Below, one piece after another: positions 14,982 through 24,556 of a stretch of 64,000 nt of DNA (within the stretch, counting starts at the first letter, position 1; the number at the start of each line of letters is the position of its first letter). The stretch spans positions 62,001-126,000 of the forward strand of contig CAKQDA010000002.1 in assembly GCA_934218695.1 (NCBI GenBank), written 5' to 3'. The notes beneath the pieces are model-generated. The model did not search any database. It was given only the letters and a program-made list of their open reading frames with translations, and was not told the origin of the DNA. The position numbers were made by a program, and so were the translations under genes. This stretch comes from an uncultured Succinivibrio sp. Its GTDB lineage: Bacteria; Pseudomonadota; Gammaproteobacteria; Enterobacterales; Succinivibrionaceae.

Positions 14982-17457
14982 CCACGTAAGATTTGTCGTT
15001 TTCTGAAAGAGACAATAGTTTTAACTCTGTCTCTGACAGAGCTAGGGAAAAGGGCATAAAATTAACATCCTTATGTAAAAACAGGGTATGTTTGGGTTTT
15101 GCCTTACAGATGGCATCAATCTGACTGTCACAAAGAGAGAGCTTTTTATAAAAGCTCTTTAATGTCTCAGTTCCTGCATCCTTATTTGGAAGGTAAATTC
15201 TGGTCTTGATACAGTCTAAAAAATCACCAATATTCGAAGCTCTGGAGAGATCGTTAATTGACTGTGTTGCAAGTACTACCGCGACGTTATGTTTTCTGAA
15301 AGTCTTAATCCATTTGATAAGTTCTTTTGAAAACTCTTCATTTGCAAGCATCATCCACGCTTCATCTATAATAATGGCTCCGCATCTGCCTGTCATAACG
15401 CTCTGATTTATGAGTTCAAAAATGCATTTTAGAGTCGGGTATAAAAAGTCACCGGCCTTTTCAAAAAACTGACCGCATTCGAATACAGTAAGTTCAGCGT
15501 CAAAGGAAGGATCTGCGTTACCGTCTAAAATAGAGTTTTCTACAACGCTGTTTGTAAAGGCAGCCAGTGCTGTTTTAAGCTCTTTTTTGGGCAGCAGTGT
15601 GCACAGCGTACTTAAGGTGCGTTCGTGTATTTCAAAATCAGACAGGAGTCCTATTGCATCACGAAGATCATCTTTTAATTTAAGATCAGCTTTGTATCCC
15701 TGAGATACAAAAAGGTTTTCCAGAAACTCAAGAGCCTCTGCCTTTTCGTTTGGAGTATCAATTTTAGACAGGGGACAGAATCTTATACCTTTTCCATTTT
15801 CAAGTCTGATGTGATTACCTTTTAATGCCTTAGTCAGCCCGTAAAAGGAGTTGCCCTTGTCAAAGACAAAGATCTTCATACCGTCATATTTTAAAAAAGA
15901 AGGTATAAGACTTCCTAAAAACACAGATTTACCGCTTCCTGGAGGTCCTACAACCAGTGTATTTGCAAGATCTGTGTCATGCAGATTTAAATGAGCGTAT
16001 AAACCGTCCAGTGTACGTACTGTCATCAGAGAAGGCTTATTCTTTCCATATCTGAAATTAGGGGAAACACTCTCTCCTGTATAGACCTGATTTAATGGCA
16101 GAAGATCTGTCAGCACTGTATTGGGGATAAGGGCACGTCTTACATTTTCTGTACTGTGCCCAGGTAGAGAACCTAAATATGCTTCAGTTGCGTTTACGGT
16201 TTCAATTCTGGCCCCAAATCCAGAAGCTTCAATTGCCTGTACGCATTTTAATGCCTGCTTTTCTAAAAGGGCACGATCTCTTCCTGTAAAAATAATGTTG
16301 GCACAGTATGATCCGAAACTTAAAGTGTTCTGCACCAGGTTCTTTTTGGCATCGCTTATGTCATTGAGCTGTTCTACAGCATCCTGATCTGCGCTGTCGC
16401 TTTTGGAATTGAAAAACTGAGCGATAAGACCATGTTTTTTCTGAGCCCATAAACGTCTGTTCTTTTCTAACAGAACCTGAGAGGTAAAACTGTCATAACT
16501 TATATAACGGGTCGAAAATCGGTAATCAAAATCAAGAGTGCAGAGTCTGTGCAGAATATTAAAATCAGATTCTAACGGCAGCCCTTCGATGGCTACTGCT
16601 ACAATGTGTCTGTCTGAAAGTTTTGGTGCAGTACCTGAGGTAAAGTCATCAGATGATAATAGCGAGTCAAGATAACAGTCAGTCTCAGGAAGATTGAGTG
16701 TAAGCTTTTTCCCTGAAATACAGTATTTTAAAAAATTGACTGTTTCATGAGATCTTATCTTTCTAGAACAGAAACTGTAAAAATCATTGGTTCCAGTATT
16801 TAAAACAGGATTGTCAGAAAATGTGCATTCCTCAAGCTTTAAAGTGTTCTCAAGAGAGTTTCTGATGTCATCAACTGCCTTTACAAAGTCAACAATCGTG
16901 CTGTTTACTCTGTCATCGGCACTTAGCATACTGTCTTTTGACTGGTCTTTCTCATTAAAAAGACTTGCTGTATTGCGAATGCTTCCTAAAGAGTGAGTTA
17001 AGGATGTGACTGTAAGATAGCAGTCCTGTGTATAGGTTGAATTCTTCTGAAAAAATTCCTTTCTACTGTGATAGAGTTTTTTTGCTAAGTCACTGCCTTT
17101 GTATTCACTCTCTTGAATGGTATTTACCTTCTGTCTTATAAAGTCTACGTTCAGAATAAAGTTTCCGCCTAATTTTCTCATGGCGTTAGCTGTCAACTCC
17201 TGAGTACGGATGATATTTGAACTGTCAGCATAAGTAAGATCCTTTGCTGTCACCTTAAAGGTCTTTAAAAGTCCTCCGTTCTTTAAAATGACTGTGTTTT
17301 GAGGACCTAACATGGCATAATCCAGAAGATCAGTAAAACCTGCACCGTCAGATGCGGTTTTGTACTGTCTCCACATCCTTTTAGCAAGCATTACCACTAA
17401 AAGAACACATAGCAGTGCCAGTGACAGAGAAAAAGATGAAAAAAGGCTTTTTATCAT
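14935..17457 (-). CDS. trbE: TrbE/VirB4-like secretion ATPase
   Basis: The large energising ATPase of the type IV apparatus, 840 residues, the usual TrbE size. It has a hydrophobic N-terminal segment (LALLCVLLVVMLA), a VirB4 N-terminal domain starting at about 40 (TDLLDYAMLGPQNTVILKNG), Walker A VVGPPGSGKS near residue 504 and Walker B AIIIDEAWMM near 695, followed by VVLATQSINDL. All key motor motifs are intact, so the protein is probably active. No strong ribosome binding site was seen before the ATG. A 110-base gap separates it from trbD. Confidence 0.95.
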   Translation of the reverse strand: MIKSLFSSFSLSLALLCVLLVVMLAKRMWRQYKTASDGAGFTDLLDYAMLGPQNTVILKNGGLLKTFKVTAKDLTYADSSNIIRTQELTANAMRKLGGNFILNVDFIRQKVNTIQESEYKGSDLAKKLYHSRKEFFQKNSTYTQDCYLTVTSLTHSLGSIRNTASLFNEKDQSKDSMLSADDRVNSTIVDFVKAVDDIRNSLENTLKLEECTFSDNPVLNTGTNDFYSFCSRKIRSHETVNFLKYCISGKKLTLNLPETDCYLDSLLSSDDFTSGTAPKLSDRHIVAVAIEGLPLESDFNILHRLCTLDFDYRFSTRYISYDSFTSQVLLEKNRRLWAQKKHGLIAQFFNSKSDSADQDAVEQLNDISDAKKNLVQNTLSFGSYCANIIFTGRDRALLEKQALKCVQAIEASGFGARIETVNATEAYLGSLPGHSTENVRRALIPNTVLTDLLPLNQVYTGESVSPNFRYGKNKPSLMTVRTLDGLYAHLNLHDTDLANTLVVGPPGSGKSVFLGSLIPSFLKYDGMKIFVFDKGNSFYGLTKALKGNHIRLENGKGIRFCPLSKIDTPNEKAEALEFLENLFVSQGYKADLKLKDDLRDAIGLLSDFEIHERTLSTLCTLLPKKELKTALAAFTNSVVENSILDGNADPSFDAELTVFECGQFFEKAGDFLYPTLKCIFELINQSVMTGRCGAIIIDEAWMMLANEEFSKELIKWIKTFRKHNVAVVLATQSINDLSRASNIGDFLDCIKTRIYLPNKDAGTETLKSFYKKLSLCDSQIDAICKAKPKHTLFLHKDVNFMPFSLALSETELKLLSLSENDKSYVDELYEKYQEEFAYYL

Positions 17458-17567
17458 AATAGTGTCAGTTTGTTTTTACTGTAGTTAAAACCTTGGATTT
17501 TTTAGTATCTGCTCCTAAATAGGGAAAAGAGCTCTATTCTTATTCAGTGCTGTATATTTGTGATTTT

Positions 17568-17870
17568 CTACATGTTCTTTCTTACAGTCTGTTTTGAGTA
17601 ATACGGTTTCTGAGCCAGATAATAGGGGTTATAGCGAATGTTTTTCAGGTAAACTTTTCTCAAAAACAAATCCTCTTTAGCCATTTTTAAAAGGCACAGG
17701 TACAAGACGGCAAAGATCAGCAGAAACACTAATGCTGCAACCAGGGAAAAACTGAAAATGCTTCCCACGATGGTTATAAACACAAGCATCATGCACAGCT
17801 CTCTGTCACAGCCTAAAAAACTCTGTTTACGCAAGACAGACTGATAAATAGGGTGTTTTACTCCAGACAC
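17568..17870 (-). CDS. trbD: TrbD/VirB3-like inner membrane protein
   Basis: A small inner-membrane partner of TrbE, about 100 residues. It opens with HPIYQSVLRKQSFLGCDREL, the TrbD-type start, followed by two membrane segments (LCMMLVFITIVGSIFSFSLV and ALVFLLIFAVLYLCLL) and a basic C-terminus. The GTG at 17870 is preferred because GGAG lies five bases before it; a TTG at 17891 would add seven residues. It lies between trbC and trbE, as in the standard order. Confidence 0.85.
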   Translation of the reverse strand: MSGVKHPIYQSVLRKQSFLGCDRELCMMLVFITIVGSIFSFSLVAALVFLLIFAVLYLCLLKMAKEDLFLRKVYLKNIRYNPYYLAQKPYYSKQTVRKNM

Positions 17871-17958
17871 TGCAACTCCAGGTAAAGTCAACTTTCAAAC
17901 TATGCAATAAAACAGGCTTCTATAGCATCTGTTAAACAGTGCAATTACGCTATTGCTC

Positions 17959-18531
17959 TTAACAGGCGGATTTTAGAGATTCGTTTTTATAAAATGAAAA
18001 GCTGAAGCTGTTATTAAAAGTGCTGTTTTTCATTTCATTGAAAAAAACTGTGTAAGGGGCTCTCCAAACTTCAGGGCTGTCTATGAGAGAAGTTGAAATG
18101 TTTACGCGAGAAGACAGTTTTGAGTTCTTGTATAAGCTGACTGAATGCATATTGTCAGAAGGCTCTTTTTTATCCTGACTGAGAGGTTCAGTATGATCTG
18201 TGTCTGCAAGTTCTACTGTTGCACCGTTAAACAGAGAAGACATTAAGGTGTTAGCACCAACTAGCAGAGTCATTACCATCACTAGATAAACAATACTGCG
18301 CATGAATCTGCCCATTTCACCACCTGTGAAAATTAAAGTTGCTCCACAGGAGACAATACCAATTAAAGATACAGAAAAGGCAACAGGCCCAGTCAGTGAC
18401 TTCTGAATGGTTTTTAACCAGGTTTCATAAGGCAATACGCTGCTGCCTGAAGCAGTATCTGCTGCAAGTGCGTCTTTTAAAACTGCAGTTAAGATAATGA
18501 AAATAGAAAGTTTGAATATGGCATTTTTCAT
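17959..18531 (-). CDS. trbC: TrbC/VirB2-like pilin with long C-terminal extension
   Basis: The major pilin precursor. It has a signal peptide (ending DALA), then the mature pilin core LPYETWLKTIQKSLTGPVAF, SLIGIVSCGATLIFTGGEMG and a second membrane helix SIVYLVMVMTLLVGANTL. After about residue 105 comes a polar tail of about 85 residues with no family match, ending LKSAC, making the product 190 residues where about 100-145 is usual. TrbC pilins are trimmed at the C-terminus, so the tail may be removed or may be a new feature. AGGAG precedes the ATG, which overlaps the trbB stop as ATGA. Confidence 0.88.
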   Translation of the reverse strand: MKNAIFKLSIFIILTAVLKDALAADTASGSSVLPYETWLKTIQKSLTGPVAFSVSLIGIVSCGATLIFTGGEMGRFMRSIVYLVMVMTLLVGANTLMSSLFNGATVELADTDHTEPLSQDKKEPSDNMHSVSLYKNSKLSSRVNISTSLIDSPEVWRAPYTVFFNEMKNSTFNNSFSFSFYKNESLKSAC

Positions 18532-19499
18532 TTTGTGTCTCCTAGGATTTTATATGTGAATTTTCCCTGTTCCATACCGGTTACAAGGGCGATACTCGAT
18601 ACGTGTCTGAAAGGAGCTCTTTTTAGAATAATAATGGCATTGACTGCAAGAGCTATCATACTGTCAATATTGTCTGGAGCAGATGGATTACGGCTTATGA
18701 GCAGTTTAAGTCTTTCAAGGCACTGCTCCACAGAACCTGCGTGTATTGAGGCAAGTCCTCCCTGATGACCTGTTGATAAGGCATCAACAAGATCAAGGGC
18801 TTCTTCAGCTCTTACCTCTCCTACAACAATTCTGTCAGGGCTTAGTCTTAATGTGGCCTTAACCAGAGTGCTGATTGGTGCGTCTGGTCCTGCCACTAGA
18901 TTTACCGCATTGTCATTTTCGATTTTAAGTTCAGGTGTATCCTCAATACAGACTATCCTTGAGAATGGTTCTACAAGAGCAATTCTTTTTAAAATCGAAT
19001 TGATAAAACTGGTTTTACCGCAACCTGTCTGCCCGCAGATCAGGATGTTTTTTCTCTCTTTTATAAGATCATCGAGTATGTCCTGCTGTTCTTTGGAGAT
19101 AAAGTTTTGTGATACCAGATGCTCAAAGTTTAAAGAGAGCGCGTGCAGTGATCTCAGACAGAAGCATGGATATTTGCACAATGGCGGCAGAAGTGCAGAA
19201 AATCTTGAATTGATGCAGGAAATTTCTGTTTCAACAATCGGGCAGTTAACGTTAATGTCAATTCTGCTCATTGAGGCAACAGTTCTGATTAAAATCTGAG
19301 CCTTTGAAGGAGAAATATCGCAGTATTTAACTTGTTCTCCATCAGAATAACGCACATAGAGCGCGCTATCTGGATTTAGCATGATTTCATCTACAGCCCC
19401 CTCTACAAGTGCACCTACAAGTTCATCTGACAGAAGCTCTGATAAAGTCACCACTGTTCTGTCAAAATCCAGTAGTTCATTCTGTAAGGTACTGTTCAT
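18528..19499 (-). CDS. trbB: TrbB/VirB11-like traffic ATPase
   Basis: The hexameric cytoplasmic ATPase that powers pilus and channel functions, 323 residues. Seen: an N-terminal domain with GALVEGAVDEIMLNPDSALY, Walker A ICGQTGCGKTSF near residue 155, an Asp box IVCIEDTPEL, LRLSPDRIVVGEVRAEEA (Walker B region) and the His box TGHQGGLASIHA. All catalytic motifs are present. It is the first gene of the trb operon (B-C-D-E-F-G-I-J-L). The upstream kilobase holds no recognised traG, repressor or relaxase gene. Confidence 0.95.
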   Translation of the reverse strand: MNSTLQNELLDFDRTVVTLSELLSDELVGALVEGAVDEIMLNPDSALYVRYSDGEQVKYCDISPSKAQILIRTVASMSRIDINVNCPIVETEISCINSRFSALLPPLCKYPCFCLRSLHALSLNFEHLVSQNFISKEQQDILDDLIKERKNILICGQTGCGKTSFINSILKRIALVEPFSRIVCIEDTPELKIENDNAVNLVAGPDAPISTLVKATLRLSPDRIVVGEVRAEEALDLVDALSTGHQGGLASIHAGSVEQCLERLKLLISRNPSAPDNIDSMIALAVNAIIILKRAPFRHVSSIALVTGMEQGKFTYKILGDTK

Positions 19500-20497
19500 A
19501 TGAAATTTCTTTTATCCATCAATTTTATTGCTTACATGAATTTAAATAAATTCAGCTGCTCACCATGGAGCGAAATTATGCCTTATGCATTTTCAGAGTC
19601 TTGTTTTTACTCGTACAAACTGTAAGTAAATGTATTTATCTTTATGAAATAAAAGAAAAATAATATTTTATAAAATTCTATAAATGAAAATTTTTTTGAG
19701 AGGAGTGTTTTATTCGAATTCTGAATTATGCGAAGATTGTCTATTAAAATCATCTATTGAGAAAACAGTTATGTACTCTAAAGGAGAAGCTGCACAGATG
19801 TTTTTACCTAACTCATGGACAGTAACTGTATTTTATCTCTCCATTTGTCACCTAAAATGCAGGTTTATCTCACAAGAGATCTTTGTCTTTTCAAAAACAG
19901 GAAAATCAGAAGAAAAGGTGCGAACTTAATGCAGTCTTCAATTTCAAAAGTCTTTTGGTTTCCATGTAGTTAAGATCAAATCTCTTAAAAGTTTTCGTCA
20001 ACAAATATGAAACTTAAGAATATTTCCGTTTGTGATTGATCCACATTGCGCAGAAACATTTTTAAGTTACGGTTTGTTTGAAACAACTTCATGTAATTTA
20101 TAACAAGTTTGCTGTTTGTATCCTTTTCTTCTGTGAGAGCAAAATTCTCGTCCATAGAGTAGCCTACAAGAGCATCTCTTACTCTCAAAGTGCCATTTCC
20201 ACAATGCACAACGCTGGTTGTGTAGCCTGAAAAAATAGAGATACAGAATTCCATCTTGTTATTAAACAATACTTGGCATAATTTTCATTCTATACTGATT
20301 TTTTCATCTGTTTTATTTATGCTCTCAGCAACTGACCATCATTTGAAAAATTATATAGAAAAATTCAGAGAAAAATGTCTTATTTTCATCAAGAAAAAGT
20401 GTACTAAAGGTTGAACAAAGTGCGATGCTTATGACATCTATTTTTTGTAAAATGAACTTCGTGAAATTATGGTAAAATTCTGACAAGTTTATAAGCA
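19500..20497. other. AT-rich region upstream of the trb operon
   Basis: About 1 kb that should hold the trb promoter. Two weak frames were considered: plus 19684-19929 (81 codons, no ribosome binding site) and minus 19985-20254 (89 codons from an ATG). The second reads somewhat like protein (KLVINYMKLFQTNRNLKMFL) but has no ribosome binding site and no recognised family. No integrase, attachment repeat of the tRNA-Pro 3' end, or transfer-origin structure was seen. Confidence 0.4.
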
Positions 20498-20509
20498 GTG
20501 ATATTTAAA

Positions 20510-22072
20510 ATGCTGTTTAATGCTCCCGAATACTTCTTACTGTTTCTTCCTGTAAGCATTGTTATTTATTTTCTGTTTTGTAAAAGACGTTTTTTTGTTG
20601 CTTCAAAAATGTGGCTGCTTTTGTGTTCACTGTTCTTTTACTGTTACTGGAAATTTGACTATATCTGGATCCTGTTAGGTTCGATTGTTTTTAATTTTGT
20701 TGTAGGTTCGATTCTTTCAAAAGAGTCAGACTATATTGAAAAAGAAAACGGTGGATAACAATCTCACAGCTTTGCAGGTAAAAGTGGGGTTAAACAGACT
20801 GAAAGAAAGGTTATTTTATTTTTCGCTATTCTTTCAAATGCAGGACTGCTTGGTTATTACAAATACACTGATTTTTTAATTTCAGATATAAATCTGCTTT
20901 TAGGCTCATCTTTTGATTCTTTTCATATAGTTCTGCCCCTTGCAATCAGCTTTTTTACCTTTCAGCAGGTAGCTTATCTTGGGAATTCATATAAAGGCCG
21001 TACTAAAGAATATGATTTTGTGTCATATGCAGTTTTTGTCTCATTCTTTCCTCAGTTAATAGCAGGTCCTATTGTTCATCACAGGAAGCTGATCCCCCAG
21101 TTTTTTAATGCAAAAAAACTGTTTTTAAACTATAAAAATCTCTGTCTTGGATTGTTTATCTTTATGGTTGGTCTGATTAAAAAGGCAATCATAGCAGACA
21201 AGTTCGCAATCTGGGTAGGGGACGTTTTTGGAAGTCCTGATAATCTGACCTTACTTACATCCTGGCTAGTGTCTTTTTGCTATACTTTCCAGCTGTATTT
21301 TGATTTTAGCGGCTACTGTGATATGGCAGTAGGTTCAGCTCTGTTTTTTTACATCAAGTTACCAGTTAATTTTAACAGTCCATACAAGGCATTATCAATT
21401 CAGGATTTCTGGCGCCGCTGGCATATAACTCTGTCCACTTTTTTAAGAGATTATCTGTATTTTCCATTAGGAGGCAGCAGAAAAGGAAGTTTTAGAACCT
21501 ATATAAATCTGTTTACAGTTTTCTTTGTTACAGGTATCTGGCATGGATCAGGCAATACCTTTGTCTTGTGGGGGCTTTTACATGGAGTTGCTATTATTGT
21601 TCATAGATTATTTCACAATTTAGGTTTTGCTCTCCCCAAAATTCCAGCTTGGGTTTTAACTTTTATCTTTGTTGATATCGCTTGGGTTCTGTTCAGAGCT
21701 CCGGATCTTAGTGTGGCTTACAGTGTCTACAGTCATATGTTTGACTTTGACTCTCTGTCATTAGAACAGTTGCACAATTTTAAAAATTCGCTTAAGAGTA
21801 TAGGACTGAATTATCAGCCTGTAACTTATGTCGTACTGGCACTGATTGTAGTTTTAACCTGTAAAAATTCCAATGAACTGCTATCTAAGGTTTCAACAAT
21901 AAAATCTTCTGATCTGCCAAAGTTCAGTTTAGTATCTGACAGAACGTTACAGCGCGTGATATCAAAGACCGCAGGTTATCTTGCATGCGTACTGGCTGCA
22001 TTTGTCATGTTTTACGTAACCTTATCTGTAATAGGTTCCACATACACAGAATTTATTTACTTCAACTTCTAA
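20510..22072 (+). pseudogene. MBOAT (AlgI-like) membrane O-acyltransferase with one in-frame TAA
   Basis: AlgI-type MBOAT proteins move acetyl groups across the inner membrane for polysaccharide acetylation. The frame from ATG 20510 (MLFNAPEYFLLFLPVSI, the classic MBOAT start) to 22072 is open except for TAA at 20756-20758. After the stop the same frame continues without a break through PLAISFFTFQQVAY, LYFDFSGYCDMAVG, ISIQDFWRRWHITLS-like sequence (here LSIQDFWRRWHITLSTFLRD) and GIWHGSGNTFVLWGLLHG with the catalytic His. Total is about 520 codons, normal size. The stop falls in the variable linker after the second helix. No SGNH partner gene (AlgJ/DltD type) is adjacent. Likely a recent nonsense mutation; sequencing error, readthrough or a split gene cannot be excluded. 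Confidence 0.8.
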
Positions 22073-22138
22073 AATGCAGATTTTAGTTCTAACATTCAGT
22101 ACTGCAGATGACTGCGGGGTGAAAATATAAAGATTTAA

Positions 22139-22184
22139 GTGACATACTCCCATACATCTATAAGTAGGTAGGGGAGTATGTCAC
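22139..22184. repeat. Solo palindromic element A (IS605 right-end-like hairpin)
   Basis: 46 bp with a perfect 13-bp stem GTGACATACTCCC/GGGAGTATGTCAC. The apical part has CATCTATAAGTAG, matching the hairpin at the right ends of the tnpB-derived elements at 27.8 and 33.8 kb. It sits between the convergent ends of the MBOAT gene and sstT. No T tract. Confidence 0.7.
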
Positions 22185-22200
22185 AAAGAATTACTTTATC

Positions 22201-23442
22201 TTAGTTTTTAGCAGCAAGTCTTTCAGCTCTCTTGCAGGCTGCTGCAGTAAAGATAACGTCTGTTGAACTGTTCAACGCTGTTTCAGTTGAATCCTGAATT
22301 ACACCGATGATAAAACCGATACCAACAACCTGCATTGCAATGTCGTTTGGAATGCCGAAAATAGAGCATGCAAGTGGAATCAGCATTAATGAACCACCTG
22401 CAACACCAGATGAACCGCAGGCACATAAAATTGAGGCAACACACATTAAGAATGCTGAAGCAAAGTCAATTTCAATACCCAGAGTATGGGCTGCAGCCAT
22501 GGTCATAATAACGATGGTAATACCTGCACCTGACATGTTGATGGTACATCCTAAAGGAATTGAAATTGAATAAGTTGCTTTATCCAGTTTCATTTCTTCA
22601 CATAATGCCAGGTTAACAGGTAAGTTAGCTGCTGATGATCTTGTGAAGAATGCGCAGACACCTGATTTTGCCAGACACTTGAATACCAGAGGATATGGAT
22701 TCTGATGAGTGGTGATAAATACAAGCAGTGGGTTAAAGATGAATGCAACCATTAAGAATGTTGCAACCAGCACAGCAACGACGTGCACGTAGTTTAAGAG
22801 GTTTGCAAAACCACCTTCCTGAGTGCAGGATGAGTACACCAGACCGAAAACACCAAGTGGAGCAAAACGGATAACCATACGAATAACGCCAGATACAGAT
22901 GCCGCCAGATCATCTAAAACACGTTTTGTATTCTCATGAGCAACTCTGAACATCAGGCCTAAGGCAATAGACCACATCAAAATTGCAATGTAATTTCCGT
23001 TAATAAACGCAGAGACAGGGTTTTCAACAGCCTGGTTTACAAAGTTAATCAGAACTTCTCCGATTCCGGATGGAGCGGAGACATCTGCATTCTGTGCAAG
23101 TTCAGTAAATGTGCTTGGGAAGATATAGCTCATGGTAAGAGCAAGTCCACCTGAGATCAGCATACCGGCAAAGTACAGTACAATGATAGGCTTCATAGAG
23201 GTCTTCTGTCCTGACTGATGTTTTGCAATGGCTGATGCAACCAACACAAAAACCAGTATAGGAGCAACTGCTTTGAGTGCTTTAACGAACAGATTTCCTA
23301 ATGTTGGGATCACAGATTTGTCGTCAGGATAAACAAAAGCGGCAAAAATGCCTAAGATAAGACCGATTACGATCTGCATAATGAAAGGCACTCTATTAAG
23401 AGTCCTTGCAAAAGGGCCTTTTGGATTTTCAGATTCTAACAT
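22201..23442 (-). CDS. sstT: SstT, Na+/serine-threonine symporter
   Basis: An inner-membrane sodium-coupled transporter of the dicarboxylate/amino acid:cation symporter (DAACS) family, 413 residues, the usual SstT length. Seen: start GPFARTLNRVPFIMQIVIGL then ILG, the hairpin region with serine-rich SGVCAFFTRSSAANLPVNLA, the sodium-site segment CTINMSGAGITIVIMTMAA, and CGSSGVAGGSLMLIPLAC. It would import serine and threonine, plausible carbon sources for a fermenter. It is transcribed alone on the minus strand, convergent with the MBOAT gene and divergent from the NifU-like gene. Confidence 0.93.
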   Translation of the reverse strand: MLESENPKGPFARTLNRVPFIMQIVIGLILGIFAAFVYPDDKSVIPTLGNLFVKALKAVAPILVFVLVASAIAKHQSGQKTSMKPIIVLYFAGMLISGGLALTMSYIFPSTFTELAQNADVSAPSGIGEVLINFVNQAVENPVSAFINGNYIAILMWSIALGLMFRVAHENTKRVLDDLAASVSGVIRMVIRFAPLGVFGLVYSSCTQEGGFANLLNYVHVVAVLVATFLMVAFIFNPLLVFITTHQNPYPLVFKCLAKSGVCAFFTRSSAANLPVNLALCEEMKLDKATYSISIPLGCTINMSGAGITIVIMTMAAAHTLGIEIDFASAFLMCVASILCACGSSGVAGGSLMLIPLACSIFGIPNDIAMQVVGIGFIIGVIQDSTETALNSSTDVIFTAAACKRAERLAAKN

Positions 23443-23746
23443 AGTGTTATTTTCCTTATATTATGAAGGCAATAAGCCTTATTTTTCTGTAAAAATTTAG
23501 TTAATTTTACAGTCTTATTCGATAAGATTGTATTTTTAGATCATTTGATGAAACATATTTTTTTTATTATGCACGCTAAAGGTGCATTTTCATGAATATA
23601 TTAAGTTTTATTCGTAGGATTATTGCAGAAAAAAAATTGTAGTGACCGATCATCTCAGATAAAAAATGTTATCGTAACCGCTTTCAAAACAAAAATCTTA
23701 AATTTAAGATTTTGAATTACTTTAATAGATTTTTATTCTCGCATTT
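23443..23746. other. Divergent intergenic region sstT / NifU-like gene
   Basis: AT-rich, about 400 bases in all up to 23843. It should carry promoters for both directions. No reading frame looks coding, and no clear operator was recognised. Confidence 0.5.
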
Positions 23747-23776
23747 TTGGAAAAAACAGAAGCCTTGTATTATAAT
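23747..23776 (+). promoter_or_regulatory. Candidate promoter of the NifU-like/GGGtGRT operon
   Basis: TTGGAA (23747-23752), an 18-base spacer and TATAAT (23771-23776), about 67 bases before the start codon. Confidence 0.5.
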
Positions 23777-23843
23777 CTAGCTGTTTTTGGCGAATGCTAA
23801 AAAGAATCTTATTTAATGAACACATACAAATTAGGTACCACCA

Positions 23844-24542
23844 ATGATCTATTCTAAAGAAGTAGAGAATATGTGCCCTGTAACCAAGGGTGCATACCAT
23901 GGTCCTGCTCCAATTCCTGAAGAGGGTAAATGGGTTCAGGCTAAAGAAATCAAAGATATCAGCGGATTAACTCACGGTGTGGGTTGGTGTGCTCCTCAGC
24001 AGGGCGCCTGCAAGATGACCTTAAATGTTAAAGACGGCATCATTCAGGAAGCTCTTGTTGAGACTATTGGTTGTTCAGGTATGACTCACTCTGCAGCTAT
24101 GGCATCAGAAATCTTAATCGGTAAGACCTTATTAGAAGGCTTAAACACCGACTTAGTATGTGATGCAATCAACACTGCATACCGTGAGCTGTTCTTACAG
24201 ATCGTTTACGGTCGTACTCAGACTGCTTTCTCTGAGGGCGGTTTACCAGTTGGCGCTTCTCTTGAAGACTTAGGTAAGAACCTACGCAGCCAGGTTGGTA
24301 CCATGTTTGCTACTAAGGCAAAGGGTCCACGTTACCTGGAGATGACCGAAGGTTATGTTACCCGTGTAGCTTTAAACAAGAATGACGAGATCGTAGGTTA
24401 CGAGTTCGTAAACTTAGGCAAGTTAATGGATCTGTTAAAGGCCCACCCAGAGATGTCTGGTAAAGACGCAATCGCTAAGATCCAGGGCCACTATGGTCAG
24501 TGGGATAATGCCGCTAAGTATATTGATCCAAGAAAAGAATAA
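23844..24542 (+). CDS. NifU-like iron-sulfur cluster scaffold protein paired with GGGtGRT protein
   Basis: A 232-residue protein resembling the NifU N-terminal/IscU scaffold fold. Cysteines at 49, 56, 77 and 106 occur in GWCAPQQGAC and ETIGCSGMTHSA, the latter being a typical scaffold cysteine loop. IscU-like proteins assemble Fe-S clusters, but this longer form has been reported mainly beside GGGtGRT genes and its role is not established. Arginine codons are almost all CGT/CGC and other codons are strongly biased, as in pflB, so high expression is likely. The next gene starts 14 bases after the stop; the two form an operon. Confidence 0.8.
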   Translation: MIYSKEVENMCPVTKGAYHGPAPIPEEGKWVQAKEIKDISGLTHGVGWCAPQQGACKMTLNVKDGIIQEALVETIGCSGMTHSAAMASEILIGKTLLEGLNTDLVCDAINTAYRELFLQIVYGRTQTAFSEGGLPVGASLEDLGKNLRSQVGTMFATKAKGPRYLEMTEGYVTRVALNKNDEIVGYEFVNLGKLMDLLKAHPEMSGKDAIAKIQGHYGQWDNAAKYIDPRKE

Positions 24543-24556
24543 CGAGGTACTCAAAG

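Noticed and set aside
18853..19299. 148-codon plus-strand frame inside trbB
   Set aside because: It is antisense to the intact TrbB ATPase motifs; the protein sequence is low in recognisable structure.
19684..19929. Plus-strand frame of 81 codons upstream of trbB
   Set aside because: It has no ribosome binding site, no recognisable domain and poor protein character; probably a chance frame in AT-rich DNA.
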